A stretch of DNA of 18,047 nt from JBHENW01 sp046261875. GTDB taxonomy: Bacteria > Acidobacteriota > Thermoanaerobaculia > UBA5066 > Gp7-AA6. This document shows positions 6,840 through 16,645 of the stretch, piece after piece. How positions within the stretch are numbered: position 1 is the stretch's first letter; each line of letters opens with the position of its first letter. A program made the translations under genes and the position numbers. Under the pieces are notes generated by a model that ran no database searches, had not been told where the DNA came from, and worked only from the letters and a program-made list of their open reading frames with translations. The stretch covers positions 1 to 18,047 of the forward strand of contig JBHENW010000145.1 of the NCBI GenBank assembly GCA_046261875.1, read 5' to 3'.

Positions 6840-6886
6840 CTCGCGGCGCGAGGAGTCTCCTCCTCGGAGGAGCCTCGCGCCGCGGG
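6840..6886. repeat. Nested palindrome upstream of pyrE
   Basis: A perfect 12-bp inverted repeat CGCGGCGCGAGG (6842-6853) / CCTCGCGCCGCG (6873-6884), extended by a T-G and a C-G pair, encloses a second hairpin CTCCTC (6857-6862), loop CTCG, GAGGAG (6867-6872). Only a 3-nt bulge (AGT) separates outer and inner stems, so 18 or more pairs stack. No T-run follows on either strand, so it is not a standard terminator. Confidence 0.85.
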
Positions 6887-6982
6887 AGCGTGAGCGAGCG
6901 ACGGAGCAGACGAGCGGCGCCCGCATCCGGGCGCAGCCGGAGGCGGTGCCGCAGCCAGCTCCGGAGCGAGCGGAAGCGATGT
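6887..6982. other. GC-rich repetitive gap between the response regulator and pyrE
   Basis: This 96-bp stretch has no gene. It is built of short related words: GAGCGAGCGACGGAGC, GGCGCAGCCGGAGGC, GCCGCAGCC and GGAGCGAGCGGAAGCG. It includes a GCGCCCGCATCCGGGCGC hairpin (7-bp stem) at about 6927-6944. Some words recur at 5571-5637. It looks like non-coding repeat debris or a dispersed repeat family. Confidence 0.45.
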
Positions 6983-8347
6983 TTACGCGTCGTGCTCGCG
7001 CGAGATCTTGTGGTGCTCGATCTTCTTGTACAGGTTCGATCGCGGCGTCTGGATCACCTCGGCCGTGCGGCTGATGTTCCAGCCGTTCTCCCGCAGCTTG
7101 GCGACCAGGAACTCCCGCTCGGCGAACTCCTTGAACTCCGAGAGCGTCGCCATCTGCAGCCCGCGGTTCGAGATCTCCGCGGGAGAGACCCGCGCCTCGG
7201 GAGGCAGGTCCTTGGCCTCGATCGGATCCACGTCCGCCATGATGAGTACGCGTTCGACGAGGTTCTTCAGCTCCCGGACGTTGCCGGGCCACGCGCGCGC
7301 CTTGAGCAGCGACATCGCGCTCGCGGCGAAGCGCCGCGGCTTGCGGTGGTCCCGCTCGGAGAAACGGCGTGTGAAGTGCTCGACGAGCTCGGGGATGTCC
7401 TCCGTGCGCTCCCGCAGGGGAGGCGTGCGGATGGGCACGACGTTCAAGCGGAAGTAGAGGTCTTCCCGGAACTTTCCTTCGCGGATCGACTCGGTCAGGT
7501 CGCGGTTCGTCGCCGCGAGGACCCGCACGTTGACCTGGCGGACCCGCGCCGCGCCGACCGGCTCGACTTCGCCGGCTTCCAGCACCCGGAGCACCTTCGC
7601 CTGGGCACGCGCGGACATGTCTCCGACCTCGTCGAGAAAAATGGTGCCCCCGTCCGCTTCGACGAACTTTCCCGTCTGCCGGCGCACGGCGCCCGTGAAG
7701 GAGCCCTTCTCGTGGCCGAAGAGCTCCGACTCGATGAGCTCTTCCGGGATCGCGGCGCAGTTGACCTGGATGAAGGTGCCCCCCGCGACCCGCGAGCCCC
7801 GGTGGACCTCCCGCGCGACGAGCTCCTTGCCGGTGCCGCTCTCCCCCATGATGAGTACCGTCGCGCCCGTCGGCGCCGCGCGCAAAATCTCCTCCCGCAG
7901 CTTTCCCATCGGAGCGCTGCGCCCCACGAGGACCGAATCCTCCTCGAGCGCCTGGCGCAGTCTCTCGTTCTCGGCGCGCAGCACGTTGCCCGAGAGCGCG
8001 TTCTTCAGGGAAACCAGGATCCGCTCGCGCTGGGGCGGCTTCTCGAGGAAGTCCACGGCGCCGCGGCGTGTCGAGTCCACCGCCGTCGCGATGTCGCCGT
8101 GGCCGGAGATCATGAGGACCGGGGGGCTCCCCTCCCGCTTGACGATGGCGTCGAGCACTTCGAGACCGTCCATTCCGGGCATCTTGATGTCCAGGAGGAC
8201 GGCGTCGACGGGGTTGGCCTCGAGATCCGCCAGCGCCGTCTTGCCGTCCGGCGAAGTCGCCACTTCATAGCCCTCGTACTCGAGGATCATCCGCAGGGCA
8301 TCGCGGATGCCCGCGTCATCGTCGACCACGAGGACTTTTTGCGCCAT
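6983..8347 (-). CDS. Sigma-54-dependent response regulator, NtrX/NtrC family
   Basis: This 454-residue activator receives a phosphate from a histidine kinase and drives ATP-dependent opening of RNA polymerase-sigma-54 promoters. The receiver domain (1-120) has acidic DDD at 9-11, phospho-acceptor D53 (LLDIKMPGMDG) and K103. The AAA+ domain (about 138-370) has Walker A GESGTGKE (168-175), the sigma-54-contacting loop GSFTGA (215-220, where GAFTGA is commonest), Walker B GGTIFLDE (233-240), REDLYFRLNV and WPGNVREL (353-360). A Fis-type helix-turn-helix closes the protein (NISRTAEVIQTPRSNLYKKI, about 424-443), close to NtrX style. ATG at 8347 follows GGAGG at short spacing. No partner kinase lies in the window, so the signal is unknown. 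Confidence 0.95.
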   Translation of the reverse strand: MAQKVLVVDDDAGIRDALRMILEYEGYEVATSPDGKTALADLEANPVDAVLLDIKMPGMDGLEVLDAIVKREGSPPVLMISGHGDIATAVDSTRRGAVDFLEKPPQRERILVSLKNALSGNVLRAENERLRQALEEDSVLVGRSAPMGKLREEILRAAPTGATVLIMGESGTGKELVAREVHRGSRVAGGTFIQVNCAAIPEELIESELFGHEKGSFTGAVRRQTGKFVEADGGTIFLDEVGDMSARAQAKVLRVLEAGEVEPVGAARVRQVNVRVLAATNRDLTESIREGKFREDLYFRLNVVPIRTPPLRERTEDIPELVEHFTRRFSERDHRKPRRFAASAMSLLKARAWPGNVRELKNLVERVLIMADVDPIEAKDLPPEARVSPAEISNRGLQMATLSEFKEFAEREFLVAKLRENGWNISRTAEVIQTPRSNLYKKIEHHKISREHDA

Positions 8348-8419
8348 CGACCCTCCCCCGCGCCTGGAGCGCGTAAGTCTAGAACGCGGAGGCCGTTGAC
8401 CGATGTTCCCCCTCGCCTC

Positions 8420-8450
8420 AAAAACGAAGCCCGCCGGTGAGGGCGGGCTT
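8420..8450 (-). terminator. Intrinsic terminator of the htrA gene
   Basis: On the minus strand AAGCCCGCC, a 6-nt loop and GGCGGGCTT form a 9-bp stem, followed by CG and five T residues (8424-8420). It lies 25 nt after the stop of the protease gene. It should end the tonB-YccU-htrA transcript and insulate the response regulator downstream. Confidence 0.85.
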
Positions 8451-8475
8451 TGTCCATTGAATCGAAGCGACTGCG

Positions 8476-10002
8476 CTATTCGATCTTCACCAGAACGAAG
8501 CGGGAGAGCCGGCCCCGCGGGCTGTAGACGTACAGGCGGAGGTACTCGCCCTTCTTCGCGTCGGCCACGAGGCGTCCGAACTCCTCGGTGGACCTCACCG
8601 GGCGACCGTTGACCTGGGTGATCACGTCGCCCTCCTGAATGCCGGCCTCGCCGGCGGGCGAGACTTCCTTGACGTCCATCACGACGATCCCCTGGATCCC
8701 CGGCTCGATGCGATAGGTCTGGCGCAGCTGCTGCGTCAGCTCGTACACCGAGATGCCGATCTTGCCGCGCGAACCGTTTCCGGCTCCCGCCTCGCGGGTC
8801 TCTTCGGGGTCCTGGCCCTCCGCGCCGCGCTCCGCGAGGCTGGCCGCCAGGGTCATTTCCTTGCCGTCCCGCATGATCGTCAGCCGGACGTTGCTCTTGG
8901 GAGCCTTGCCCGAGACATAGCCGATCAGGTCGCGGGTGTCTTTCACGGGCACGTTGTCGACGGAGACGATGGTGTCGCCGGGACGCACCCCGGCCTTGTC
9001 CGCGGGCTCCCCTTCGACGACGGACTCGACGAAGGCGCCTTCCATGTTCTTCAGGTTGAAAGCGGCCACCGTGTCCTGGTCCACGTTGCGGATGTTGATC
9101 CCGAGATACCCGCGCACGACCTTCCCCTTGTCCCGGAGCTGCGGAAGGATCGTCTTGAGCGTGTTGACCGGAACGGCGAAACCGATGTTCTGCGCCGGCC
9201 GGAACATCGCGGTGTTGATGCCCACGACCTCGCCGTTCACGTTGATGAGCGGTCCGCCCGAGTTGCCGAAGTTGATCGCGGCGTCCGTTTGAATGAAGTT
9301 CTCGAAGGAGCGCGTGCCGGGATCTGCCGTGAGACCCGAACGGTCCTTGGCGGAGACGACGCCGACGGTGACGGTCTTGTCGAACGTGAGGGGGTCGCCG
9401 ATGGCCATGACCCAGTCTCCGACCCGCAACCGGTCGGAGTCGCCGAGGGCGAGGGGCGTGAACCGGTTGCGGCCCTCCACCTTGAGGAGCGCGAGATCGG
9501 TCGCCTGGTCCTGTCCGACGACCTTGGCGTCCACCTGCTCCCGGTTGGAGAGGCGGACCCGGACCCGGTCGGCCTGCTCGATCACATGAAAGTTCGTGAC
9601 GATGTATCCGTCCTCGGAGATCACGAACCCGGTGCCTCCCTGCGTCTCCCGGTGCTCCTCCTCTTCGCGCGGCTGCCCGCGGCGCTGCTGCGGCTGCGGC
9701 TGCGGCCCGAAGAAGAACTCGAAGGGATTCTCCTCACCACCGCCGAAGGGATTCATGAAACGGCGGCGGGCCCCCTTGACGATGTTGGTCGACGTGATGG
9801 AGACGACTGAGGGCATGGTCTCGTCCGCGATGTCGGCGAACGACGGAAGCAGAACGGAACCGGCGCGGGTGCGCGCGGGAGCTTCCCGCTGCGCTTCGGA
9901 ACGCGGGGTCAGGTCGACGGACCCGGCGACGACCATTCCGAAGATGACCGCTGCCGCGATCAGGACGGAAAAGGAAAGGGCGCGCTTCGTGGACTTCTGC
10001 AT
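8476..10002 (-). CDS. HtrA/Deg-family periplasmic serine protease with two PDZ domains
   Basis: HtrA proteases degrade or refold damaged envelope proteins. The 508-residue protein has one N-terminal hydrophobic segment (about 9-27) acting as signal anchor, a Gln/Pro/Glu-rich linker (88-118), a trypsin-like domain with catalytic H139 (VTNFHVI), D169 (ATDLALLKV) and S248 (GNSGGPL), then PDZ1 (about 297-388) and PDZ2 (about 415-500). The two PDZ domains match the DegP/DegQ layout rather than one-PDZ DegS. The loop IGDPLTFDKTVTVG replaces the usual GNPFG form. ATG at 10002 follows GAGGAG with 10 nt spacing. The YccU-like and tonB-like genes lie directly upstream on the same strand, fitting an envelope role. 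I give no symbol because degP and degQ types cannot be separated. Confidence 0.95.
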   Translation of the reverse strand: MQKSTKRALSFSVLIAAAVIFGMVVAGSVDLTPRSEAQREAPARTRAGSVLLPSFADIADETMPSVVSITSTNIVKGARRRFMNPFGGGEENPFEFFFGPQPQPQQRRGQPREEEEHRETQGGTGFVISEDGYIVTNFHVIEQADRVRVRLSNREQVDAKVVGQDQATDLALLKVEGRNRFTPLALGDSDRLRVGDWVMAIGDPLTFDKTVTVGVVSAKDRSGLTADPGTRSFENFIQTDAAINFGNSGGPLINVNGEVVGINTAMFRPAQNIGFAVPVNTLKTILPQLRDKGKVVRGYLGINIRNVDQDTVAAFNLKNMEGAFVESVVEGEPADKAGVRPGDTIVSVDNVPVKDTRDLIGYVSGKAPKSNVRLTIMRDGKEMTLAASLAERGAEGQDPEETREAGAGNGSRGKIGISVYELTQQLRQTYRIEPGIQGIVVMDVKEVSPAGEAGIQEGDVITQVNGRPVRSTEEFGRLVADAKKGEYLRLYVYSPRGRLSRFVLVKIE

Positions 10003-10012
10003 CGAGGCTGTT

Positions 10013-10044
10013 CTCCTCAGGTTGGTTCTGAAACTGTCAAGTTC
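10013..10044 (-). promoter_or_regulatory. htrA ribosome-binding site and candidate promoter elements
   Basis: The 54-nt gap upstream of htrA carries GAGGAG (10018-10013), a good Shine-Dalgarno. On the same strand it has TTGACA (10040-10035), identical to a housekeeping -35, overlapping GAACTT (10044-10039), which matches the -35 of sigma-E-type promoters. A weak ACCTGA lies 16 nt after GAACTT. No convincing TATAAT is present. The ribosome-binding site is secure; the promoter is tentative. Confidence 0.4.
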
Positions 10045-10056
10045 GTTTCGGAGGCT

Positions 10057-10545
10057 TCAAATCCCCCCGCCACCGGACGGGCGGCCGGAAAACGCAACAT
10101 TCTTGCCCTCAATGGCATTCCTGCGCCGGCGGGGGCCGATCCCCAGGCGGCCGTGCTCGACGAGGATGCACCGGTCCATGGCCACGGGGATGCCCGCCGC
10201 CTCGAGCTTCCGCGCCGCGTCGGGGTCTTCGATCCCGTACTGCATCCAGAAGAATCCGACGCCGCGGGCGATCGCCTCCTCGGCCACCGGCGCCACGTAC
10301 TCGGAGCGGCGGAAGACGTCCACGATGTCGATCCGGTCAGCGGTGGGGATATCGCCGAGGGAGCGGTAGCACGTCTCCCCGAGGATCTCGCGGTGACCTG
10401 GATTGACGGGGATGACCCGGTAGCCGTTCTCCATGAGGTAGCGCGCGATGGAGTGCGAGGGCCGGGCGGGGTTGGGCGAGCAGCCCACGACCGCCACGGT
10501 CTGGGCGGTCTCGAGGGCTTCCCGGATGAGCGCGGGCTCGTTCAA
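10057..10545 (-). CDS. CoA-binding domain protein, YccU family
   Basis: Family members are small Rossmann-fold proteins related to the CoA-binding part of succinyl-CoA synthetase; their cellular role is not established. The 162-residue protein has TVAVVGCSPNPARPSHSI (16-33), YRVIPVNPGHREILGETCY (42-60), IDIVDVFRRSE (72-82), GFFWMQYGIED (97-107) and the characteristic MDRCILVEHGRL (123-134). The start is TTG at 10545, with GGAG about 8 nt upstream; it overlaps the tonB-like stop as TTGA (10545-10542), so translation is probably coupled. No ATG occurs before the conserved region. The basic and glycine-rich C-terminal tail is an extension beyond the family core. The htrA gene follows after 54 nt. 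Confidence 0.88.
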   Translation of the reverse strand: MNEPALIREALETAQTVAVVGCSPNPARPSHSIARYLMENGYRVIPVNPGHREILGETCYRSLGDIPTADRIDIVDVFRRSEYVAPVAEEAIARGVGFFWMQYGIEDPDAARKLEAAGIPVAMDRCILVEHGRLGIGPRRRRNAIEGKNVAFSGRPSGGGGI

Positions 10546-11492
10546 CGCGTGGGCTCCGGCTCCTCGGATCGCGGACGCATGTTGTAGAAAAACGTCACGG
10601 TGACTCCTTCGCGCGTCGACCCCAGATCGTTGGGCAGGGGACGAAACGGCGAGGACTTCAGTATCGCCTGCAACGCCGCGAAATCGAAGGGCGGCACCCC
10701 GGATCCCCGGATGATGGTGGCCCCTTCCACGCGCCCGTCCGCCAGGATGAAGAACCGTATGGTCAGTTTCCCCTTCCAACCCAGTCGCGCCAGGCTGGGT
10801 ATCTCCCAGTGGAGCTTGATCCGGCGGACCATCTCGGCCGCGTAGGGACCCCAGTCGTACCAGGTCGTATCGAAGGAGAGAGGGCCGGAGTCCACGAACC
10901 CCCCGTCGGGATTGGGGAACCCGGCACCCTGATCTCCGCCGGAGCCCGCCCCCTCCGCCGCCTCGCGGATCGCCCGATCGAGATCCGCCAGGCGCCGCGA
11001 GCCCCCCTCCCCGCCCCGGCGCTCGGTGAGCAGCCGCGAGTCGGACGTCTTCTCCTCGAGGAAGGGACGCTCCGAGCCACCGGAGGTTTCGCCGCCTCCC
11101 TCACCTTCGAGAGGAGCCGGGCGGGTCTGGCGGGCGGCGGACTCTCCGGGCTTCAGGCCGGCGACTCCGGGCGCCTCGGCCACGTACGGACGGTCCGACT
11201 TCGGCTGCGCGGGGTCGCCGCCTCCCGCCCGCCGGTCGAGGTCGGAAAGCGCCGAGGGACGAGGGTTCTCCCGGCGAGGACCGGGCGCTTCGACGAATTC
11301 GACGGGGATCTTGGTCTGCAGCTCCTCGGGGGAGACGAAGGCAGGGGTCGAGTCCCTTCCCGGGTCCGGCACGGGCCGGCGCGCGGGCGCCACGACGAGC
11401 ACGAAGAAGAGGAGGATGTGCAGACCGAGCGAGAAGAGGATCGCCCTTTCGGGCGGAAAGCTCTTCTCTCCTCGGTCCTCCCAGCTGAACAC
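10542..11492 (-). CDS. TonB-like energy-transducing protein
   Basis: TonB proteins sit in the inner membrane with ExbB/ExbD and pass proton-motive energy to outer-membrane receptors. The 316-residue protein has a short cytoplasmic N terminus, one membrane segment (about 17-35, AILFSLGLHILLFFVLVV), a long Pro/Gly/Arg/Glu-rich periplasmic region (36-205) and a C-terminal TonB domain (about 212-305) with KLTIRFFILADGRVEGATI, FDFAALQAIL and SSPFRPLPNDL. The start is GTG at 11492. It overlaps the YccU-like gene by 4 nt. No exbB or exbD is in the window, and the domain is also found in TonB/TolA-like proteins of motility or secretion systems, so the partner is open. Confidence 0.88.
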   Translation of the reverse strand: MFSWEDRGEKSFPPERAILFSLGLHILLFFVLVVAPARRPVPDPGRDSTPAFVSPEELQTKIPVEFVEAPGPRRENPRPSALSDLDRRAGGGDPAQPKSDRPYVAEAPGVAGLKPGESAARQTRPAPLEGEGGGETSGGSERPFLEEKTSDSRLLTERRGGEGGSRRLADLDRAIREAAEGAGSGGDQGAGFPNPDGGFVDSGPLSFDTTWYDWGPYAAEMVRRIKLHWEIPSLARLGWKGKLTIRFFILADGRVEGATIIRGSGVPPFDFAALQAILKSSPFRPLPNDLGSTREGVTVTFFYNMRPRSEEPEPTR

Positions 11493-11611
11493 GACTTGGC
11501 CGTCCCTTCTCGGGGGGTTCCCCGACCGCTAACAGATTCTGCGGTCTCGCGATTCTCCCAAAGGGGGGCGACAAGCTCGGAGGAGGCCCAAAGCCGGCTC
11601 GCTTGGAAGCT

Positions 11612-11653
11612 GGCGTGAACACGCCGTCCCCGCCCGCGGCGCGGGGGCGGCGT
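11612..11653. repeat. Two mutually exclusive hairpins in the tonB-rimP gap
   Basis: ACGCCGTCCCCGC (11621-11633) pairs with GCGGGGGCGGCGT (11641-11653) as a 13-bp stem with one T-G pair. The word ACGCC (11621-11625) can instead pair with GGCGT (11612-11616) around a GAAC loop. The 296-bp gap 11493-11788 also holds the rimP promoter and leader; no other gene is seen in it. Confidence 0.65.
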
Positions 11654-11701
11654 ACTCGCGACGGCAGAAGGACTTCCGGCGGGTTCGGGAGCGGCGGCCG
11701 G

Positions 11702-11729
11702 TTGCGCGTGTGCGGGTCCTTCTGATAAG
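11702..11729 (+). promoter_or_regulatory. Candidate promoter of the rimP-nusA-infB operon
   Basis: TTGCGC (11702-11707) and GATAAG (11724-11729) are spaced 16 nt. Matches are partial (TTG of TTGACA; ATAA of TATAAT). Transcription would begin near 11736, about 20 nt before the leader hairpin. It is the only promoter-like pair I see near the operon head. Confidence 0.35.
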
Positions 11730-11747
11730 TAAACGAAGCGTCTGTGC

Positions 11748-11798
11748 ATGGGATGGCGGGCAGCGGCCCGCTTTTTTGTTCTTGGCGAATGCTCATGA
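11748..11798 (+). CDS. Possible 16-codon leader peptide ahead of rimP
   Basis: ATG at 11748 opens a frame MGWRAAARFFVLGECS that ends with TGA at 11796-11798. The frame runs through the whole leader hairpin and T-run, and its stop overlaps the second possible rimP start as ATGA (11795-11798). There is only a weak purine-rich word (GAAG) upstream. The arrangement suggests coupling or attenuation, but a frame of this size can occur by chance. Confidence 0.3.
   Translation: MGWRAAARFFVLGECS
11756..11777 (+). terminator. Intrinsic terminator or attenuator in the rimP leader
   Basis: A perfect 6-bp stem GCGGGC / GCCCGC closes an AGCG loop and is followed at once by six T residues (11772-11777). 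It lies 11 nt before the first rimP ATG and has no gene upstream on this strand, so it would stop the operon's own leader transcript. NusA, encoded downstream, promotes intrinsic termination, so autoregulation is plausible. Confidence 0.75.
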
Positions 11799-12313
11799 GG
11801 CTGAGCGAGACGACGAACGAAGAGATCCGGGCGATCGCGACGGAGCAGGGGTGCCGACTTCTGGCGGTGGAATCCGCGGGGGCCGGGCGCTACTCCGTGC
11901 TGCGCCTCGTCCTTGAGCGGCCCGACGGAGAGAGCGTGAGCCTGGAGGAGTGCGAGGCGGTCTCGCGCGCGGTCTCGGCTCTCCTGGACGCCAACGAGGA
12001 GATCGCTCACCGGTACACCCTCGAGGTCTCCTCCGCCGGGCTCGACAGGAAGCTCTACACGCTCGACGACGCGGAGCGCTTCGTCGGCCGCCGCGTGCGC
12101 GTACAGACGACGACGCCCGTGACGCCGGAGGAGAGCGAGGCCGCGGCGCGCTCGACGGCGCTGCCCGCGCGGAACCTGCGCGGCGAGCTGCGCTCCGTGG
12201 ACGGCGACGTCCTGACGATCGTTGATGAGGAGAATCGCAAAATCTATAATGTCCGTTTCGGCGATATTCGATCGGCCCGGTTGGAGTTTCCGTGGCCGGA
12301 GCGCGGAAGGTAG
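11789..12313 (+). CDS. rimP: Ribosome maturation factor RimP
   Basis: RimP helps assemble the 30S subunit. The protein is 174 residues, near family length, with N-terminal alpha/beta domain (ETTNEEIRAIATEQGCRLLAVE, RLVLERPDGESVSLEECEAVSRAVSALLD), the strong signature YTLEVSSAGLDRKL (about 76-89) and a C-terminal SH3-like domain (VRVQTTTPV to NVRFGDIRSARLEFPW). ATG at 11789 or 11795 are both possible; neither has a clear Shine-Dalgarno. An in-frame GTG at 11744 would place the leader hairpin inside the gene and is less likely. The C-terminal domain carries an insertion of about 15 residues (EESEAAARSTALPAR). It heads the operon; nusA follows after 15 nt. Confidence 0.95.
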   Translation: MLMRLSETTNEEIRAIATEQGCRLLAVESAGAGRYSVLRLVLERPDGESVSLEECEAVSRAVSALLDANEEIAHRYTLEVSSAGLDRKLYTLDDAERFVGRRVRVQTTTPVTPEESEAAARSTALPARNLRGELRSVDGDVLTIVDEENRKIYNVRFGDIRSARLEFPWPERGR

Positions 12314-12328
12314 GAGAACGATTTTTTC

Positions 12329-13771
12329 ATGATCATTGACCCGGCGGTGATCCGGCAGGTCTCGCGCGAGAAGGACATCGACGCGGAAAAGATGTTCGGC
12401 GCGCTCGAGGAAGCCATGTCCTCGGCCGCCCGCAAGTACTACCGCGACAAAGCGATGGTGACGCTGATCGACCGCAAGAGCGGCGAGATGACGGTCTATT
12501 CGCCGCGCACGGTCGTCGCCGAGCTCGACACGGAATCCGAGGAGCCTCCGCCGCAGGTCCTGCTCGACGAAGCCCGCGAGCTCGTCGAGAAGCAGGGCAC
12601 GCGGGGCGAGCTCCGTGTCCTGCGGCCCGGCGGCGAAGGCGAAGCAGCGCAGGAAGTCTCGGACGTCCAGCTCGGCGACGAGGTGCGCATCTACCGTGAA
12701 GCCGTCGGTCTGGGACGCATCGCGGCGCAGACCGCCAAGCAGGTGCTCTACCAGAAGGTGCGGGAAGCCGAGCGCGACAACATCTACAACGAGTTCTTCC
12801 CGAAGGTCGGGGAGCTCATGAGCGGCACCGTGAAGCGTTTCGAGCGCGGCGACATGATCGTTGACCTGGGCCGAACGGAGGCGATCATCCCGCGCGACCA
12901 GCAGTCGCGCGCCGAGCGCTACGGCCAGGGGGAGCGGATCCGCTCGATCCTCTACGACGTCCACAAGAATCCGAAGGGACCGCAGCTGGTCCTCTCGCGG
13001 ACCGACCCGCGGCTGCTCATCCGGCTCTTCGAGATGGAGGTCCCGGAGATCTACGACGGCACGGTCGTGATCAAGGGGGCCGTCCGCCAGCCGGGCGAGC
13101 GCGCGAAGGTCGCGGTCCGCTCGCGCGAGCGCGACGTGGACCCGGTCGGAGCCTGCGTCGGCATGCGCGGGAGCCGGGTCCAGTCGATCATGCGCGAGCT
13201 CCACGGGGAGAAGATCGACGTCATCCTGTATTCGGAGGACCTCATCACGTTCGCGCAGAACGCGCTCGCCCCGGCCAAGATCACCCGCGTCTCCCCGATC
13301 CATCACGAGGACGGCACGATGAGCCTCGACTGCGTCGTCGAAGACGACCAGCTCTCCCTCGCGATCGGCAAGAAGGGCCAGAACGTCCGCCTCGCCTCCG
13401 CTCTGATCGGCATGAAGATCGAGATCAAGGGGGAGACGGAGGTGAAGGGCGAGGTGGCCGAGGCCTTGTCCCGCATGCTCCTCGCTTCGCGGCGCAAGCA
13501 GACCCCCGTAGCCGAAGTTCCCGGACTCGGCGACGAGGTGGCCGGCCGGCTTTCGGCCGCCGGCATCGCAACGCTCGGAGACCTCCTCGAGAAGAGCACG
13601 GAGGAGCTCGCGGCCGTGCCCGGCCTGGAAGAATTCTCGCCCGAGGAGATGCTCGAGGTGGGGCGCTCCTACCAGGACTCGCCGGAAGAGGAAGAGACCG
13701 AAGAAGAATCCGAAGAGTTCGAGGCCGAGGCGCCCGGCTCGGAGGCCGAAGAATCGATCGTGAGGGAGTAA
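12329..13771 (+). CDS. nusA: Transcription termination/antitermination factor NusA
   Basis: NusA binds RNA polymerase and nascent RNA, and modulates pausing, intrinsic termination and antitermination. The 480 residues comprise the N-terminal polymerase-binding domain (1-135), S1 domain (about 163-225, GTVKRFERGDMIVDLG), KH1 (about 235-305, GACVGMRGSRVQSI) and KH2 (about 310-380, LAIGKKGQNVRLAS). A single helix-hairpin-helix-like module follows (395-445, VPGLGDEVAGRLSAAG) and then an acidic tail of mostly glutamate (451-480). ATG at 12329 has AGGAG 12 nt upstream (12312-12316). It is followed by infB after 9 nt; the ylxR and ylxQ genes often found between them in Firmicutes are absent. Confidence 0.97.
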   Translation: MIIDPAVIRQVSREKDIDAEKMFGALEEAMSSAARKYYRDKAMVTLIDRKSGEMTVYSPRTVVAELDTESEEPPPQVLLDEARELVEKQGTRGELRVLRPGGEGEAAQEVSDVQLGDEVRIYREAVGLGRIAAQTAKQVLYQKVREAERDNIYNEFFPKVGELMSGTVKRFERGDMIVDLGRTEAIIPRDQQSRAERYGQGERIRSILYDVHKNPKGPQLVLSRTDPRLLIRLFEMEVPEIYDGTVVIKGAVRQPGERAKVAVRSRERDVDPVGACVGMRGSRVQSIMRELHGEKIDVILYSEDLITFAQNALAPAKITRVSPIHHEDGTMSLDCVVEDDQLSLAIGKKGQNVRLASALIGMKIEIKGETEVKGEVAEALSRMLLASRRKQTPVAEVPGLGDEVAGRLSAAGIATLGDLLEKSTEELAAVPGLEEFSPEEMLEVGRSYQDSPEEEETEEESEEFEAEAPGSEAEESIVRE

Positions 13772-13780
13772 GCCGCAGGT

Positions 13781-16570
<2,790 letters not shown>

Positions 16571-16587
16571 GGTCATCCGTGCGTTTG

Positions 16588-16645
16588 TGCATTCCGCGCC
16601 GAACCGGTTCCCGCGCCGGGCGGGGAATGCGGAATGCAGAAATGC
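16588..16645. repeat. Inverted repeat and heptamer array between infB and ylxP
   Basis: TGCATTCCGC (16588-16597) and GCGGAATGCA (16629-16638) form a perfect 10-bp inverted repeat around 31 nt. The right arm lies in an array GGAATGC, GGAATGC, AGAAATGC (16624-16645). The gap 16571-16664 is otherwise empty, while most other joints of this operon are 4-15 nt or overlap, so this looks like inserted repeat DNA. No T-run follows the hairpin. Confidence 0.7.

Noticed and set aside
8391..8400. TTGACC (8396-8401) as a plus-strand promoter
   Set aside because: There is no fitting -10 box and no plus-strand gene downstream.
6218..8440. A plus-strand open frame of about 740 codons opposite pyrE and the response regulator
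   Set aside because: It crosses two real genes and the palindrome gap, and its composition is that of an antisense shadow.
10546..10779. N-terminal extension of the YccU-like gene to the start at 10779
   Set aside because: It overlaps the TonB domain coding region; family homology begins after 10545, where a TTG with Shine-Dalgarno overlaps the tonB stop.
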